This document shows positions 27,219-40,700 of a DNA stretch of 64,000 nt, one piece after another. How positions within the stretch are numbered: the first letter of the stretch is position 1; every line of letters begins with the position of its first letter. The position numbers and the translations under genes were made by a program. The notes below the pieces were generated by a model. The model saw nothing but the letters and a program-made list of their open reading frames with translations, did not search any database and was not told where the DNA came from. This stretch comes from Promerops cafer (Eukaryota; Chordata; Aves; Passeriformes; Nectariniidae), in contig VZSE01009483.1 in assembly GCA_013398275.1 (NCBI GenBank), forward strand, positions 1,338,516-1,402,515. Reading direction: 5' to 3'.

Positions 27219-27700
27219 TTCATAGAATCAGACAATATTAGGGGTTTGGAAGGGACCTTAAAGATCGTCCAGCCTCAATCCCCCCAGACATGGGCAGGGA
27301 CACCTCCCACACAACAAGGTTGCTCACGGCCTTGTCCCACCTGGCCTTGAACACTGCCAGGACTGGGGCATCCACGACCACCCTGAGCAACCTGTTGCAG
27401 TACCTCACCATTCTCACAGTAAAAAAAGTTTTCTTCCTGATATCTAACCTAAATTTCTCATCTTTCAGTTTGTACCCATTACTCCTTGTCCTACCACTAT
27501 AGCTCCTAATGAAGAGTCTCCCCTCTCTGGCTTCCCTGTAGGCTCCCTTCATATATTGGAAGATTGTTACAAAGTTGTTTGACCTGCACAACAAATCTTC
27601 TCTTCCAGGCTGAAAAGCCCCAACTTTCTCAGCCTGAAATAATTCACCATCATTTTCCTTCTCCATCTGCAGTTCAGCCCTGAATAAAGCTCCTCTCCAA
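27219..27700 (-). repeat. CR1 LINE copy, about 480 bp
   Basis: It runs from TCATAGAATCAGACAATATT through GGAAGGGACCTTAAAGATCG, TTGAACACTGCCAGGACTGG and TTCTTCCTGATATCTAACCT to CTTCTCTTCCAGGCTGAAAA, the full 3' region of a CR1 on the minus strand. It ends about 300 bases before the CpG island. A minus-strand frame of 158 codons lies within it and is repeat sequence. Confidence 0.9.
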
Positions 27701-28565
27701 TGGAAAAATTTCAAAGGACATTTTACAAAGTTTTCAACTAATACAACGAACTAGTCAGACACAGACATTGGAGAGATACAGCAATTCGTGGTGCTCCCAC
27801 CAACGCAGAGCTGAGTTGCATTAGAGCTGTTAGAATGGAATCAGGATGAAATGACTTCCGAGATGTGATTAGAACTCCCAGGTCAAGAACAAGAATAGTT
27901 CTCTATTATTTCTTCAGGAAAACCTTAAAGGAGAGTAAATAGGAAACACTGTCCCGTTGTTCCCTCGTGGAAAAGTTGCCGTTTTGCATCCACTCCGCAA
28001 AACTACGGGCATGTTCTCCTGCAGCGGCGGGACGCGGCGTGCTCCACGGAGAGGCTGCCGGGACCAAGCGGCGCCCGGGTGGAGCGATGGGGCCGCACTC
28101 GGGTGCCGCGGGGAACCGGGCAGAGACGTGGCGAGGCTGGCCCGCCGGGAGCCGCGCCGTCAGCGCCATGGGGGAACCGCAGCCGGCCCCCGGTGCGGGC
28201 CTGTGCGCCCCGGGCAGCTCCACAGCAAACACCGCGCCGAGCGCTCAGCGCATCACCCGACTCAACCACGGGCCGCTCGCAGCGGGACGCGAGCACGGGG
28301 CGAGCGACCACTCCAACACCAACGCCGACTGCGGTTCCGGCTCTGGCTCCGGCTCCGGCCCCGACAGCGGTGCCGCCTCCCCGCTCCTCCCTGCCCTGCC
28401 CTGCCCTGCCCTGCCCCGCCCCGCCGGGCTGCGGTACGATCGCTGCGGAGGGAGCTGCCCAGCCCGGGCCAGGGCGGTTCCGAGCGGTCGCCGCTCCGGG
28501 TGTCGCCGTTCAGGGCCACGCGCGTCCCGCGGTGCCTGCGTGCGCGGTTCGCCCGGCGTTCGGCC

Positions 28566-28637
28566 ATGCTGGTGTGGCTGCACGCTCCGCGGGGGTCAGC
28601 GCTGCCCGCCCGCCTCCGCCCGCCCGCCCGCCGATAA
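28566..28637 (+). other. Candidate upstream ORF in EXPH5 5' UTR
   Basis: An ATG at 28566 with G at -3 opens 23 codons and ends at TAA 28635-28637, eight bases before the EXPH5 ATG and in a different frame. If the transcript starts upstream of it, this ORF could lower EXPH5 translation. There is no evidence that its peptide has a function. Confidence 0.4.
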
Positions 28638-28645
28638 GCCAAGCC

Positions 28646-28755
28646 ATGACCGCAGCGCCCCAGGGGCCAGATCTCAGTTTTCTGAACGAGGAGGAAGCCA
28701 GGGCGATTTTCCAGGTGCTGCAGAGGGACGCGGAGCTCCGGCGGGCAGAGAAGGA
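28646..28755 (+). CDS. EXPH5: EXPH5 coding exon 1 (SHD1 half of Rab27-binding domain), truncated by assembly gap
   Basis: The exon encodes the start codon and 36 whole codons, beginning MTAAPQGPDLSFLNEEEAR and ending RRAEK plus two bases, GA. It closely resembles the mammalian exophilin 5 N terminus, where the same stretch forms the SHD1 helix that contacts Rab27. The frame stays open upstream to 28079 because the island is GC-rich and stop-poor, so the start is chosen by homology; the ATG has G at -3 and A at +4. The sequence enters the run of N at 28756. Exon 2 needs two bases left over from exon 1, and mammalian exon 1 ends after about three more codons, so the missing coding sequence is probably about 9 nt, with the splice donor also inside the gap. 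Confidence 0.93.
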
Positions 28756-31700
28756 NNNNNNNNNNNNNNNNNNNNNNNNNNNNNNNNNNNNNNNNNNNNN
28801 NNNNNNNNNNNNNNNNNNNNNNNNNNNNNNNNNNNNNNNNNNNTGCGGAGGGCGCGGAGCGGGGCTTTTGGAGGGCGCACGGCCACAGCCCGGTGGCGCG
28901 GGAAGACGCTCATACCGACGGGGAGAGCGGGGAGGGGGTGGAGAGCGGGAAAGGGGGTGCCGGGGGGGCGCCCCGCGGGGAAGGGTCTGCGCCGGCCAGG
29001 GCGGCGCGGGGCGGCGGCGCTGCGCGGCAGGGAGAGCTGAGCTCCCGGCGGTCCTGTCGGGGCATCGGGGAGCGCCAGTGCCTCCCGCCAGCGCTGGCTG
29101 CCGCCGGAGCCGTCCGGCCGGGCACCTGAAGCATCGGGACGTTTGGGAAATGCGTGTTGTGACAGAGACGGCTCTGAGTCACGGCTGCGGCTCCCCGTGG
29201 CACCTCTCCTTCCCCGGGGAGGAGGAGGAGGCCGCTTCTGTGCTTCACCGTGCCGCTGGCATGGGGTGTGGGCTAAACACCGGTACCCGGGAGACCACGG
29301 CGACGGGGAAGTTGTGCCGGACCTTGCAGGAAAACTTGGCAGCTCTGCGGCTTTTGAGTCGATCCTGGCAGCTTTTGGAAACAAAGCCAGGCACTCACCT
29401 GCCTGAAAAGTAGTTCACAAGACTCTTGAAAGTGATTTAATTGAATTCTCTCTGCCTTATCAAGATATAGGACACCTCGACCTTGCTTCTAGCTCGTATT
29501 TCCCCTTTGTGCAATCGTCAAAGCTATTTGTGTTGATAGTGAAAGCAAAGGTCGAGGAATTAATAGGAATTATGCTGGAAAATGAACCGTTTATTATTAA
29601 AGGTTATAATTTCTTCCTGCAGGTATGACGTTTGGCACACTGTGAAGTGAGAGGCAGTGTCCTCTCAGATTTGCAAGTGGGCACTTTTCACAAGTAATAC
29701 TTTTGTGTAAGATATAGAGGGAATGTTAATGAGTAACATTTGTGTCAAGTGGATTTTTGTACTGTGTATTTTTTATTTCAGTAAAGTGGATTTTATGATG
29801 AACATGGTTAAAAATTATGTGTCAACAATGACTTACATCTAAAACTTGTCTTGGTTTTCTGTGGCATGTGCACCTGGACTGAGTTAAGTTTGGCAATTTC
29901 TTTCTTCCATAATTTGGTATTACTTTTCTTTTTCTCAATAATTTCTGTTCCATGTGTCTTATTATTACCGTCCCAAAAAGGAGAAATATTTTTCTGGATA
30001 TAGGGAAATAGGGAAATATTTTTCTGGATATATGAAAATATCCAGAAGTATGCTGGATATAGGGAATTACTTAGCTGGAGAGCTGTAAGTTTAAAACTAA
30101 AGTTTTTGGGGCTAAAGCTAAAGCTTAGCTTATTTAGCTAAGCTGAAGCTAAATGCATTGAAACTTCCAATGCTGTAGAGAGCCTTGTGAAGCAGTAGTC
30201 TGCTTTTGAGCTCGAGGCTTTCACCTGCCCCCAAATTTGTATTGGTTTCTTCATCTGTGCACTTAGGACTTAGTCAATAGAAAATGTTTATGTGAAAGCT
30301 GGCAAAATAAACATGGTATAACAGGATGTTTCTGGTGATGCTTTACTGAGATGTAGTCTGTTTAAATCTCAGCTGAAGAGACATTCACAAGTTGAGCTGA
30401 AGGCAGGTGAAGGGTTTATGACCAAGGTGCCATACTGAAAATCTAGGTTAAACCCTGTATCTGTCAAAGGTACGTGTCCTTGGGCAAGTTTCCTAATCTC
30501 TCCTGGACCTAATAAAAGTACTTTCTTCCTCACTCCACTTGTCTACCTGGTCTTATTTAGACTGTACACTCTTCAGGCTGAAGACTCCCATCAGGAGTAG
30601 ACAGGTTCCAGTCTGTGTGGTGTTGCCCTGTGCTACTATAATCAAAGTAATAACAGTGATCACCCTGGAGGGCCAAATCTTGCCGTTCCTATATGAACAC
30701 GGTGAGCTTCAGAGGCTCTAAATAAAATTGCATTTGTTCCCCTTTGTCCTATATGCCTGCCTCCTTGTCATTCTTATAACTATTATTTTAAAAATTAACT
30801 TAATAGACTTCTTTTGTTTTCCGTTTAGAAGTTTTAAAAGAATGCCTGAGAGCTGTGGCAGCCCACTCCTGGGATATTTTCAGAGTGTGATTTTGAAGCT
30901 ATTTGATAGATGCTGTGGAATGGAAGGAACAATTTTATTAAGATTACTCTTTTTGCACAAAGTTAGTGAAATGAGTTGCCCTTCAGACTGCTCTTGAGCA
31001 TGGTTTTGGAAAGAGCTAGTTGGAGTTCAGCAGGGCCAGGGAGCAAATCAATAACAACCAGTGGTCAGTAACAAATTGATAAAGTGTTTTCAGTGACCAT
31101 CTGTATTTATAATATAGCATGTTCCTGCATAGATCAATCTAGACTGGATTGACAGAGGGAATGAAGCATTTGCTGGCAGACCAAAGTCAGGTTCTAATGA
31201 CTGCACTGATCTTGTCCATACTGTTTGATGTCATACAAGCAAGCACATAGCTGTCTGCCAGTCTCTTAAAAGATCAATGAAAAATTGAAATTCATTCCCA
31301 CATATAACTCTAGAATCCAAAAAGCAGGAATAAGCTGCATTTGTTATATTGAAAAATGTTAACACCATTTAATTTTGAAAGGTGAAATAAGAAATAAAAT
31401 CAGAAGATGAATTCTGACATTCTCTATGGTTTATTGAGACTTCCTCAAATGTGTTGAGCTTGCAATTGTTTCCTGACAAATACATTCTTTTTCTTTTCTT
31501 ATTGCTTACCTACGCTGGGTAGAACTGGATCTCTCTTCAGCCAGCCAGCCCATGCCTTTGTGAAATGAAATGCATAATGGGGATATTTTCTGGGGAAAGG
31601 TTGCTTTATACAGCCTCTCTCACCTCCCTTTCTCTTTGTAGCCTTTGTGTAGAGCAGGAATGTGTGAATTAGGTTGTCAATTATGTACATTTGTGTAGCT

Positions 31701-34700
31701 CTCAGCTCTGCTTGGTGCTTCCCCTCCTGTTGCTCCTGATGCCCCAGCACATTCTCTGGGTACCATTGGCCCTTTCTTGGCTCCCTTGGAAGCCTTCAGA
31801 CCTCTAAGCCTGGTCTGGGACACCTCTCAGCATAGCTTTGGCTTTTATACAGAAATGAACTGTGTGTCCTGTTGGACTCTAATTTATTCTTGCTGTGGGC
31901 GGGGAGCAGAGCTCTTGCTGGGTCCTGGCCTGCTGGTTCCCAGGACTGCATTTTTTGGCCTGTTCTCGCCTTCCAGTGCCCTCTCGTGGCTCCTCTCAGC
32001 AGTACCTTTGAGCAGCCACCACAAACCAGCCCCACCTGCCTCCTTCTCCTGGAAACAAGTTCAGAGAAGCAGCAACAGTCAGCTTTGGTGCAACTCATAT
32101 GGCTGTTCACTGCTATACACACCGAAAATACTTCAGAAACTTAATAATCACGTATTTAGTGATTTAAAAGAAAAAAATAGATATTAGTTTTGAGCTTGGG
32201 TAACCCTTGCCTTCAGATTTCTTTGCTCATCCAATCCAGTTTCATTTATAATACCAATTCAAAGCAAATTTCATTTATCATAAGTGTTAGCATGGAAGAG
32301 AGATGGAATTTAGGAGTTTTTATATCAATATACATGCACTGTTCCATAACAGTATTTGCAGTATTAAGGCAGAAGTCCAACTCAAGTCATGAAATGCTAT
32401 TTAATAAGCCTGGTTAACGAAACTGATGATTTTACAGATGCTTGTGGAAGGAGGTTCCTTGTCACAAATATTTCAGTTACAATTAGATGCCCAGGAGAAG
32501 ACAGGGAGGAATACAGCATGTTCACAATGCAGTATCATGTTCAGATGGCTCCCCAACAGTTCAGTTTCCATAAAAGCGCAATGAATGCTTGCACAGTTAT
32601 TAATACCACAGATCAACTTTCCCTATGTAATGAAATAGGCCTGAAAATCACAACATATAAACATTCAATATACTATTTGACTTAGGGTTTCAAGACTTCA
32701 GAGTGCACCCAGCTCATCTTCTTAAGCTTTGTTCTGCAGCTGCTGGGGACAAAATGAATAAAAGAACTTAACAGCTCATTTTTGCACAGAGAGCTCCAGG
32801 TCCCAAAGGCTAAACAAACCTGTAGGTGCTTCTCTTTTCTGTCCTTTATTGATGAAGCAAATGGGCAGGATGAAGAGAGGCTGACTGCCTTCCATCTCTT
32901 CAGGACAGCACTTCAGAGCCTGGCAGGTAACAGAGGAGCTGGCAGTCCTTGTAGGAAGTCTCAGCAGCATTAGGGCTTGAAGCTATGGGATACAGAGGTG
33001 GAGCTAATGCCTTTTATCTCCAAGGCAGCTCCTCCCTCTGCAGAGTGTGGAGAGGCAGACAGTGCCCAAGCAGGTGTCATTCCAGTCAACTTTGGGTCTC
33101 TGATGTCTCATAGTGTCTGAACACTGGGTGTTGAGATGCACCTCCACCCCTGGAACTGCATCAAGGCCCAGAGAAAGCAGCTGAGATGAGAAGAGCCAGG
33201 AGACATGAAGCCAGCTACTTAAAAGAGGCAGCAGGTAGGGGGATGTGGCATGGGAACAGGTAGCTGGTACAGTTGCAGGTTGTCCAAAAAGTGAGCAGTT
33301 GGAAGATAGAGGAGAAGAGCTACAGATAAATAGAAGATGCATGTAAAAGGGCACAAAAGCTCTGTATTCTTTAATAATTCTATTTAGGAGACTTGGCTGT
33401 TTTATGTAATGCTCCTATTATGACTGCATGCAATAGTCTTGTGCTGTTTTTGTGTATTAATCCTTGAGAAAAAGAGAAATACTGTTATCTTCACTTTCAA
33501 ATGAGATATTGAAAACAACTGAGAGGCTGAGCCACAGAATGGGGAAATGAACCTACCTTCCCTAACAGCAATTTACTTTCTAGATTGTGTTTTGAGAACT
33601 AACTATGCATGTATTATTTAAGGCTTTTTTTTCTTTTTTTTTTTTCAGTAGGAAGAACGGCAAAAAATTAATTGCCAGCTCTAGAACATATCTGGCACAT
33701 CAGCCACTGTCTATGAATAGGAACTGAAAAAAAGAGGAAAGGGAAATGGAGCTTTTGGGAGATGAGAGCACTGATTCCATTTGGTTTAATTTATTTTGCT
33801 CTTTTCCAGGTTGGTTTATGCTTTTGAGGGGGGTTTTAGTAGATGTATTTTGCAGATGACAATGAGAATAGATGGCAGCAAAACAAAGGTTTTTTTTAAT
33901 TTACCCTCAAATTTGAAGATGAAAAGCATATGAAATTAATTGGGAGGTACAGTCAGAACCACTCAGTGCTCCACTCTTGCTGACCCATTAACAACATTTG
34001 AATGTTGTGGGAAAGATGAATCCCTTCCTTAGACTGTTCTAGACAGTCTCTACAATAAATCATTTGGACGTAGTTACTTGTTACAGGCACACAGCTGTTC
34101 TTACTGCCTCACGGCAGATCATTTACTGAGTTCATTTGTTGAAAGTAATTCCTTACTGTATTCTCCTGACTGACATTTGCTCTCACAGGTCTGGCAATAG
34201 AAGGTGGGAATAAAACCCTGTGTTGGAAATGTATTCTTTCACCTTCTTCTCTTGGGAAGACATTTGTTGCAGAAGTGCAGACATACTCAGCTTTGTATAT
34301 ATTTGAGCATATTCGTACTTGGTGCTTCAATTATGATGTCTTGCTTACAGTTTGAGGGGTCTGTCATTGCAGGCTTTACTTTGTCATATTCACAAAAGTA
34401 GTCCTGTTTACCTTCTTGGAGACCAAGAATAACTGCTAGGGTGTTAGAGATATAGATTTGGGGCTCCATAATTACAAAGAATTTTTAAAGTCAGCTTCAA
34501 AATACATGAGCTGCATGGGTGAGGAGAGCAGACAGGATACCAGGACAGCATTACTTGGGTATATTGTTGTTCCAGTGGAGCTCCCTCCCTGAACAAAGCA
34601 TTAATAAAGAAATTCTTTCATAAGAGATACTCCACCCAGGAATGTTTCAGGGCGCAAGTGTTCTATTGTGTCTTGTTTGTGGAGGAGATACTATTATTAC

Positions 34701-37700
34701 TTACCACTGATACTGTGCCACCGGTGTGTTTAGTGGTTTGTAAACACTAATGAAAATAGGTCCTTGAAGCCCTAAAGGGCTAATATGCTAAAGAAGTGCC
34801 AATTGAAGCAAAAATGGCAGGGAAGACCGGTACTTGGTAATTACTTGGTTTAGTAAACAATTACTATCATAAGAAACCCATTTTTGGACTTCCCTTCTTT
34901 GAGTGGGGGTACTCTAACCAAATGCAATTGGTAAGTTGCATATCAAGATTTTTCCTCATTGTGTTTTTTAATAGTCTTATCTTGTGGTGGGGTCTAGACT
35001 CACGCACTGGGGCTTCACACAGGGTGAGAAAGAGAAGTAGAAATGGCCAGAGGCAGGTAGGCACTGTGTGTGCCATTTTCTCTGTTGGTTTTTACTCTGT
35101 CCATCTGGGCTAACTAGACCAAAGTCTGTGATGTAACTCCAGTTTATATCTACAGAGCAGAGTCTGGACCAGCATTGCTGCCAGCTTGTTGGTCTTGTCC
35201 TTTCATAGTGAACTAATTTCAGTGTCAATCCTTTCCTCTAAAGATTTTCACGTGGTGTTTGAGGGCAGGGGGTTTCCTATGGTGTGTGTGGTGGCAGAAT
35301 GAAGAACCTTTTGAGGTGTGTAACGTTTGGAAGAGCCTTTCAGCTGGGCAGTGAATGTATTTCTTCTTTTTTCAGGTTACTGGGGCCATGGTGGCTCCCC
35401 ACAGGGCTGGCAGGGCAGGGCCTGGTCACCAGGGCCTGTCCCCAGTGACACAGACGGGCACCCCAGTGATCGCCATGGTGGCGTGGCAGGGCTGGGGCCA
35501 GGCTGTGGGGCTGAGTCACGCTCAGGGTTGGGGTCAGGCTTGCTGAGGGCAGCCACAGTCTGGTGGTCCTGGGGTAGGGCCACAATGATGGTGCAGAGCC
35601 ATGGTCAATCCGAGAAGTCATGTCAGGGTCAGACCTGGTGACAGTGATGGGGGTCAGCCACGGCCCCGTGATGGCCAGGCAGGCCAGGGGTGAAGTGGCC
35701 GGGCTTGAGGCCGAGTTGGGTGTTAGCCTAGGGGTCAAGGCAGAGGCCGTGCACAGACAGAGCTGGGTATGCAGCTGGGGCTGTAACTGGAGCATGGCCC
35801 AGTGGGACAGCCTGTGCTGAAATGCAGCTCCCTGAGGAAGGAGGGCTCACCCTTGCTGAGGCCTGTGGCTGTTGTCTTCATGACACCTTTCTCTAAGGAC
35901 ACCCAGCTCTGCTCTTCCCAAGCTGGTCCAGGGCCCAGGCAGCCAAACCCACAGGAGCGGGAAGGACATTATCAGGGCACTTTCACCCGTGCTCATTCAA
36001 ACACAGGCCTGGTGCCAGGTCTTTCACACTGTTGAGACAAATGTTTGCATTTTCAAATGACCGAACAGTGTAGAAGTGAAAATCACAAAAATTATTGTTG
36101 TTACTGAGCTCACTTTCTGATGTCACTAGGGCTGCCAAAAGTAAGATGGTGTTGAAATTGATGAGATTTAAGCAAAGACTTACTGTTAAGTCATAGGCAG
36201 ACATTTTCCAAGTCCAAGTTTAATGGTAAAAGTAGAATTTATTGAACTCTGTCTATATAGATAAATTGACCAGCCTTCAAGAATAAATAGGTTGGACACA
36301 GCAGAGCAAGCAAGCACTAACTATTGAGTAGACAGTCAATATGGGGAGTTATTCTGGAATAGCTAAAGCAGAACAGTCCAATTTTTTTAGGTTTTCTATG
36401 GACTTGTGACGCAATTACAGTCTTGTGCACCTTGTAGGAAGTCTGCACACTTCCCAGGTTTGACCATTCCAACAGTAATGTCTCTATATTCTCAACACCC
36501 CATGTCTTGTCCACAATTCAAGTGCAGAAGTTAAATTAATAATTGACATTAATTGGAATTGGAAATTGCCATCAGATGGAAGAAGACAGCTTTCCATACT
36601 AAGCAAGCAGAGAGTCATTGAGGCGCCTGTATGAGGAGAAGAGAATTATTTTCTCATGCTGACAGCTTCTACACACTGTGTCCCAACACCTTCACGTCCT
36701 TGCATGTATTTCAGAAATAAAAAATTGGTTGTGCCAGTAATTCAAAAAAGTGTTTCGCAGAAACACATCTGATTCATGTTCAGAGTGGCTGGCTATCTCC
36801 CTGTGCGTACTGGCACAGCTGTGCTGCAGAGGTGTGCCCAGGTTACGTGTGTCACGTAGGCCTGTCAAAGACTGCAGCACCTGCTTTCCATAGTGGAGCC
36901 CAAGATGCTTGAGGTTTGCTGGATTTGGTCCCTGATGTGCTTCAAACTCCCGCATCCATCCAGACATGCAGCACTTGCATCTCCTGCAGACGTGGCTCTC
37001 AGCCTGGCTAACAGCTGGGAGCAAAGCTATTTGGGCTGTGTGTCAGGACTCCAGCTGATGTTCACTGGTTTCTGTCAGATACTGTTTTGATGGCATTTGA
37101 AAATTGTGAGTATCCGTCTCCTTTTCTTCTTTTAAATTTGGGTTTTGTCAGTGGTTTGTGTATACTGAATTTAATTATCCTTTAAAATCTTTTCTTCTCT
37201 CTGAATCTAGTTTTCAAATCAAGTGGAGTCTGGCCCACTGAGTTTTGAATTTTGGGCACAGAAACCCCACTTCCTTTTCTGTTCCAGAAATTTAACACAG
37301 GACTATCTAAACTAAGGCTTGACCTCAGTTTGGTCTTTCCTGTACTTGTTTTAAATTGAAAAATTACTTACTTCCTTGGTGCTTACAGTCTGAAAAAATT
37401 CACTACTTAAGTATTTAATGCAAGAAATTCATTAAAGCAAGTAGGGAAAAATGGGATTTGTTCTGAGGACATGTGCATCTAAAAGTTCACAGGAAATGTA
37501 TTTCTAATCCTTCTTTGCAGCTAAATTATTATGTTTACACTGTTAACTATACAAACTGTATTTAAATGTCTGCATTTTAAACTCTTAACTGAAACTATCT
37601 TCTTTTTCTCAGTCTTACCTCAGAAAGAAATAAATTCATATGCTGGTACCATATTAACTGTGAACAAACACAGCAAAACCTCAAAAGCTAAGAGTAAATT

Positions 37701-40700
37701 ATGAAAAGTACAGTATGTTTACACTTTATAGCACATAAATTACATAGCATTTATTTTGTTGTTAGAATAATCAAGGAACTGTAACACTTCTGCTGGCCAT
37801 GTCTTTGGATTTTTAGACGAGGAGGGGTCTGAGTGCAGAAAGCTGCAGTCAGGAAAAGCTGCAGCAGTGTGTCTGGGATGCTCTGCAGTCTCTTTCTCCA
37901 TTATAGACTTGTCTGTTCTTAAATACATATTTATATGTGTATATTTTTGTGTTCTTTAATATATGTAAAATTATACACATGTAAATATAATATTTTAAAG
38001 CATTATTATACTATAATATTTCAATTTCCAGTGGAAGAGTTGTGATAAATTATGAGAGTCTAAGGTACTATAGCAGAGGATCTCTGTGTAAGTATGTATT
38101 ATATACATGTATATAAGCATTACATTTCCAGATGAAAAACACCCACTGTGTCAACTTTAAAGCTTTCATTAATTCTTATGACCTATTTCCTTAATTTAAA
38201 GCAATGTAAATGAGGCTTTTGTTGTGTTACAGTAACACATAAACTGTGTGCAGGTACACTGACCTGTCTTACTTCTGTTGTCCAGAACTATAAACTCTGC
38301 TCGATGTGAGACTCTGCACAATTATCTGAGATTGCAAAGGTGTACTGTGGGAGCCCCAGGCTTCAGGCTTAGCTCTGTACAAGCAAATGTCTAAGCCTGT
38401 TTGGAGCCCCTCAATTTCAGAACTCTGTCCAGAACCATGGGCCATCATACACAAACCTGCTTGTAGAGGTGAGGATTTGCTCTTAATTTGAAACCAATTC
38501 CCCTCTTAGAGAGTTCTCACCTGGCCTGTGTTTTGTTTCTTGTTTTTTGGTTTGGTTTTTTTTTATATTGTTTGTTAGGAAAGGTTTTTCATAAAGAAAG
38601 TCAAACAGTAACATGAGGAATAGCATCTGCATTTTATGTCTTCATAAGGCAGTTAACTTTACAATGCATGACTGAGCTGTAAATTACTTGCAATAGATGA
38701 CTGTCTCTTTGCATGCTATCAATATTTATAAAAGTTGATGGAAATCAACTAGCAGCTCTGCCCTGGCAGAGTAAATATGTCTGCTGTTAATCATTAGCTT
38801 CAGATTTACTGAGAGACCTGATCCTCAGCCTTTCAACCCATCATGTGGTACACATGGTATGCATCTTGCATTTCCATGTAGGATTTCTGGGACAGAAATT
38901 CAGGAGCTCAAAACTTATTCCTGGCATTCAGTGTTTTTGGACTGCAACTACATCTGTAACTGCAAATAAATCAGAATTTTTACATGGAGAATTATATCCA
39001 TTGCCTCTATTAGCATGTATTAATATTAGTAGAAATTCCTATTAATGAAGTAATCTCATTAGAGACATTAATTACTACCATTCAGAAGCTATGTGACACA
39101 CTTTCAGGATGATAGGTGGCTTTTCTTTCCACTGCATCATGTGTTTGTTTTGTTATTACCATATAATATTGGTAGGTAGCTTGCAAGTATTAAAAGCATA
39201 GTAAAGTAACACCCTTTTTTCTAGACAGTCATTTGTAGCCTACAGAGACATTGTAACTAATCGATAAAACATTCACAGAATAGAGTTTTGCCCTGTTTTG
39301 CATGCATTGTGAAGGGAGCGGCAGAGAGTCAGCCCAAGCTGGAGAGTCACCAACAGCTGTGACACTGCTAGTGGTATTCCACCTCATTTGCTCATAGTGA
39401 CCAGCTGCCCAAAGGACTAAAAGCTTTCATTTTCTAAGTTTGTATAACTGCTAAAAGATCTGTACTTACAGACCTTTCTGTTTGTTCCAGCAGGGCTGAA
39501 ATGCTGTTTTCACTGTAAACCCAGGGTAGCTGCTAAAGAGCTGCTAAACCCAGGGTAGCTTCTATAGTTTCATGTTAAAAGTAATGTTTTAGGGCATTGT
39601 CACACCTTGAGATGCATGATTAATCACCCTCAGCTCCCATGATCTCAGTTTTCAATGCTCTGTTTTGAAAACTTAACTTTTTGAAGACAGTCATTCTCAT
39701 TTCAGAGCTTTAACTGAGAGCTTCTGATTCCTGAGCTGCCAGAACAGAGAGGAGTTATGTATTCAGTGTGAAAATTAACCTTTGTTCTTGCCCTTGCAAC
39801 ATTTCCTAGTTTTCCATTTCAAAGGAAAGTGTCTAAGCTCTTGCTCAGGAAAGCAGACAAAAGCTTCAAGGGGAAAGGAATGTTGGACTTGAAGGAAAAC
39901 AGCAGCGAGTGTAAGTCAGTATATGAATTTCACATAGTTTAATATGAGAAGTTAATGTTTTGGACAAAACAGAGGTAACTTTTGGTCACTGTACAGAGGG
40001 TGCTGAAGTTAAAGAATTGTAGACACAAAAGTCATTGTGACTTACAGACTAGAAGTATGCAATGTCTGTTGGGAGTCCAGTGTTTCGTGTATGCTCATAG
40101 TCTCACTGTCTTTGTGGACTGTGTGTAATGAATGCACACAATGCACACTGGATTAGGCTGTCTCAAAGCAGGTGATCAGCTTTAATTTAAAAGAATAAAT
40201 TTGTTGAATAGAGATAGTGTAATAATGTCAGATTTTGTGATTTATTCTACTTTTTATTAAGAAGAGGAGAGTTGGAAATGGAAGGGTTTTCCTCATGAGC
40301 AGACAAGGTAGAAGAAGATGGCAGAAAAGATGTTCTGCCTTTAACTCACATATTCCGTGACTGTTATCCCTGACACACACAGCAGACCTTAATGTGTGAA
40401 TCTGGAACCTCTTCTCAAGAAAGTGTTCTAAGGACAAAATTATATTTCTGCTTGCAGGTAGTTTATGTAGCCCTACTTGCTGTTTGAAAGGATACTTCAG
40501 ACTGCATGTAAAATTCATGTGCAGAAGTGGTATCTCTGTGTTTTAAGTACTTCTGCCTATTAAATGTACAGTCTGGGAGGAAAAACTAGAGAAGATTAAT
40601 TCGCTTTTCACTTTCTTCTGCCTTCTGTCTCTTGGTTTTGCACATTACTGGAATTAAAATATTTAGGGATAATTATGAGCTGGCAACGTCATGCGACCAT

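Larger units (their letters stand above)
27990..29130 (+). promoter_or_regulatory. EXPH5: CpG island and probable EXPH5 promoter, 5' UTR and start of intron 1
   Basis: Base composition changes abruptly from AT-rich to very GC-rich with dense CpG and returns to AT-rich after about 29.4 kb. The island surrounds the EXPH5 start codon. It contains CCGCCCC-type GC boxes near 28415-28427, a (CCTGC)n run at 28386-28415 and repeated GGCTCC units at 28330-28360. No TATA box is evident, as usual for island promoters. The transcription start cannot be fixed from sequence. Long open frames on both strands here reflect the scarcity of stop codons in GC-rich DNA. Confidence 0.8.

Noticed and set aside
27238..27714. 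Minus-strand frame of 158 codons
   Set aside because: It lies within a CR1 3' region and is repeat sequence, not a host gene.
28079..29413. Long open frames on both strands of the CpG island (up to 444 codons counting N)
   Set aside because: Stop codons are rare in GC-rich DNA and the frames cross the N gap. Only the part from 28646 matches a known protein.
35340..35795. Minus-strand frame of 151 codons rich in Pro, Ser and Thr
   Set aside because: Part of a GC-rich repeat-like block with long frames on both strands and no recognisable protein.
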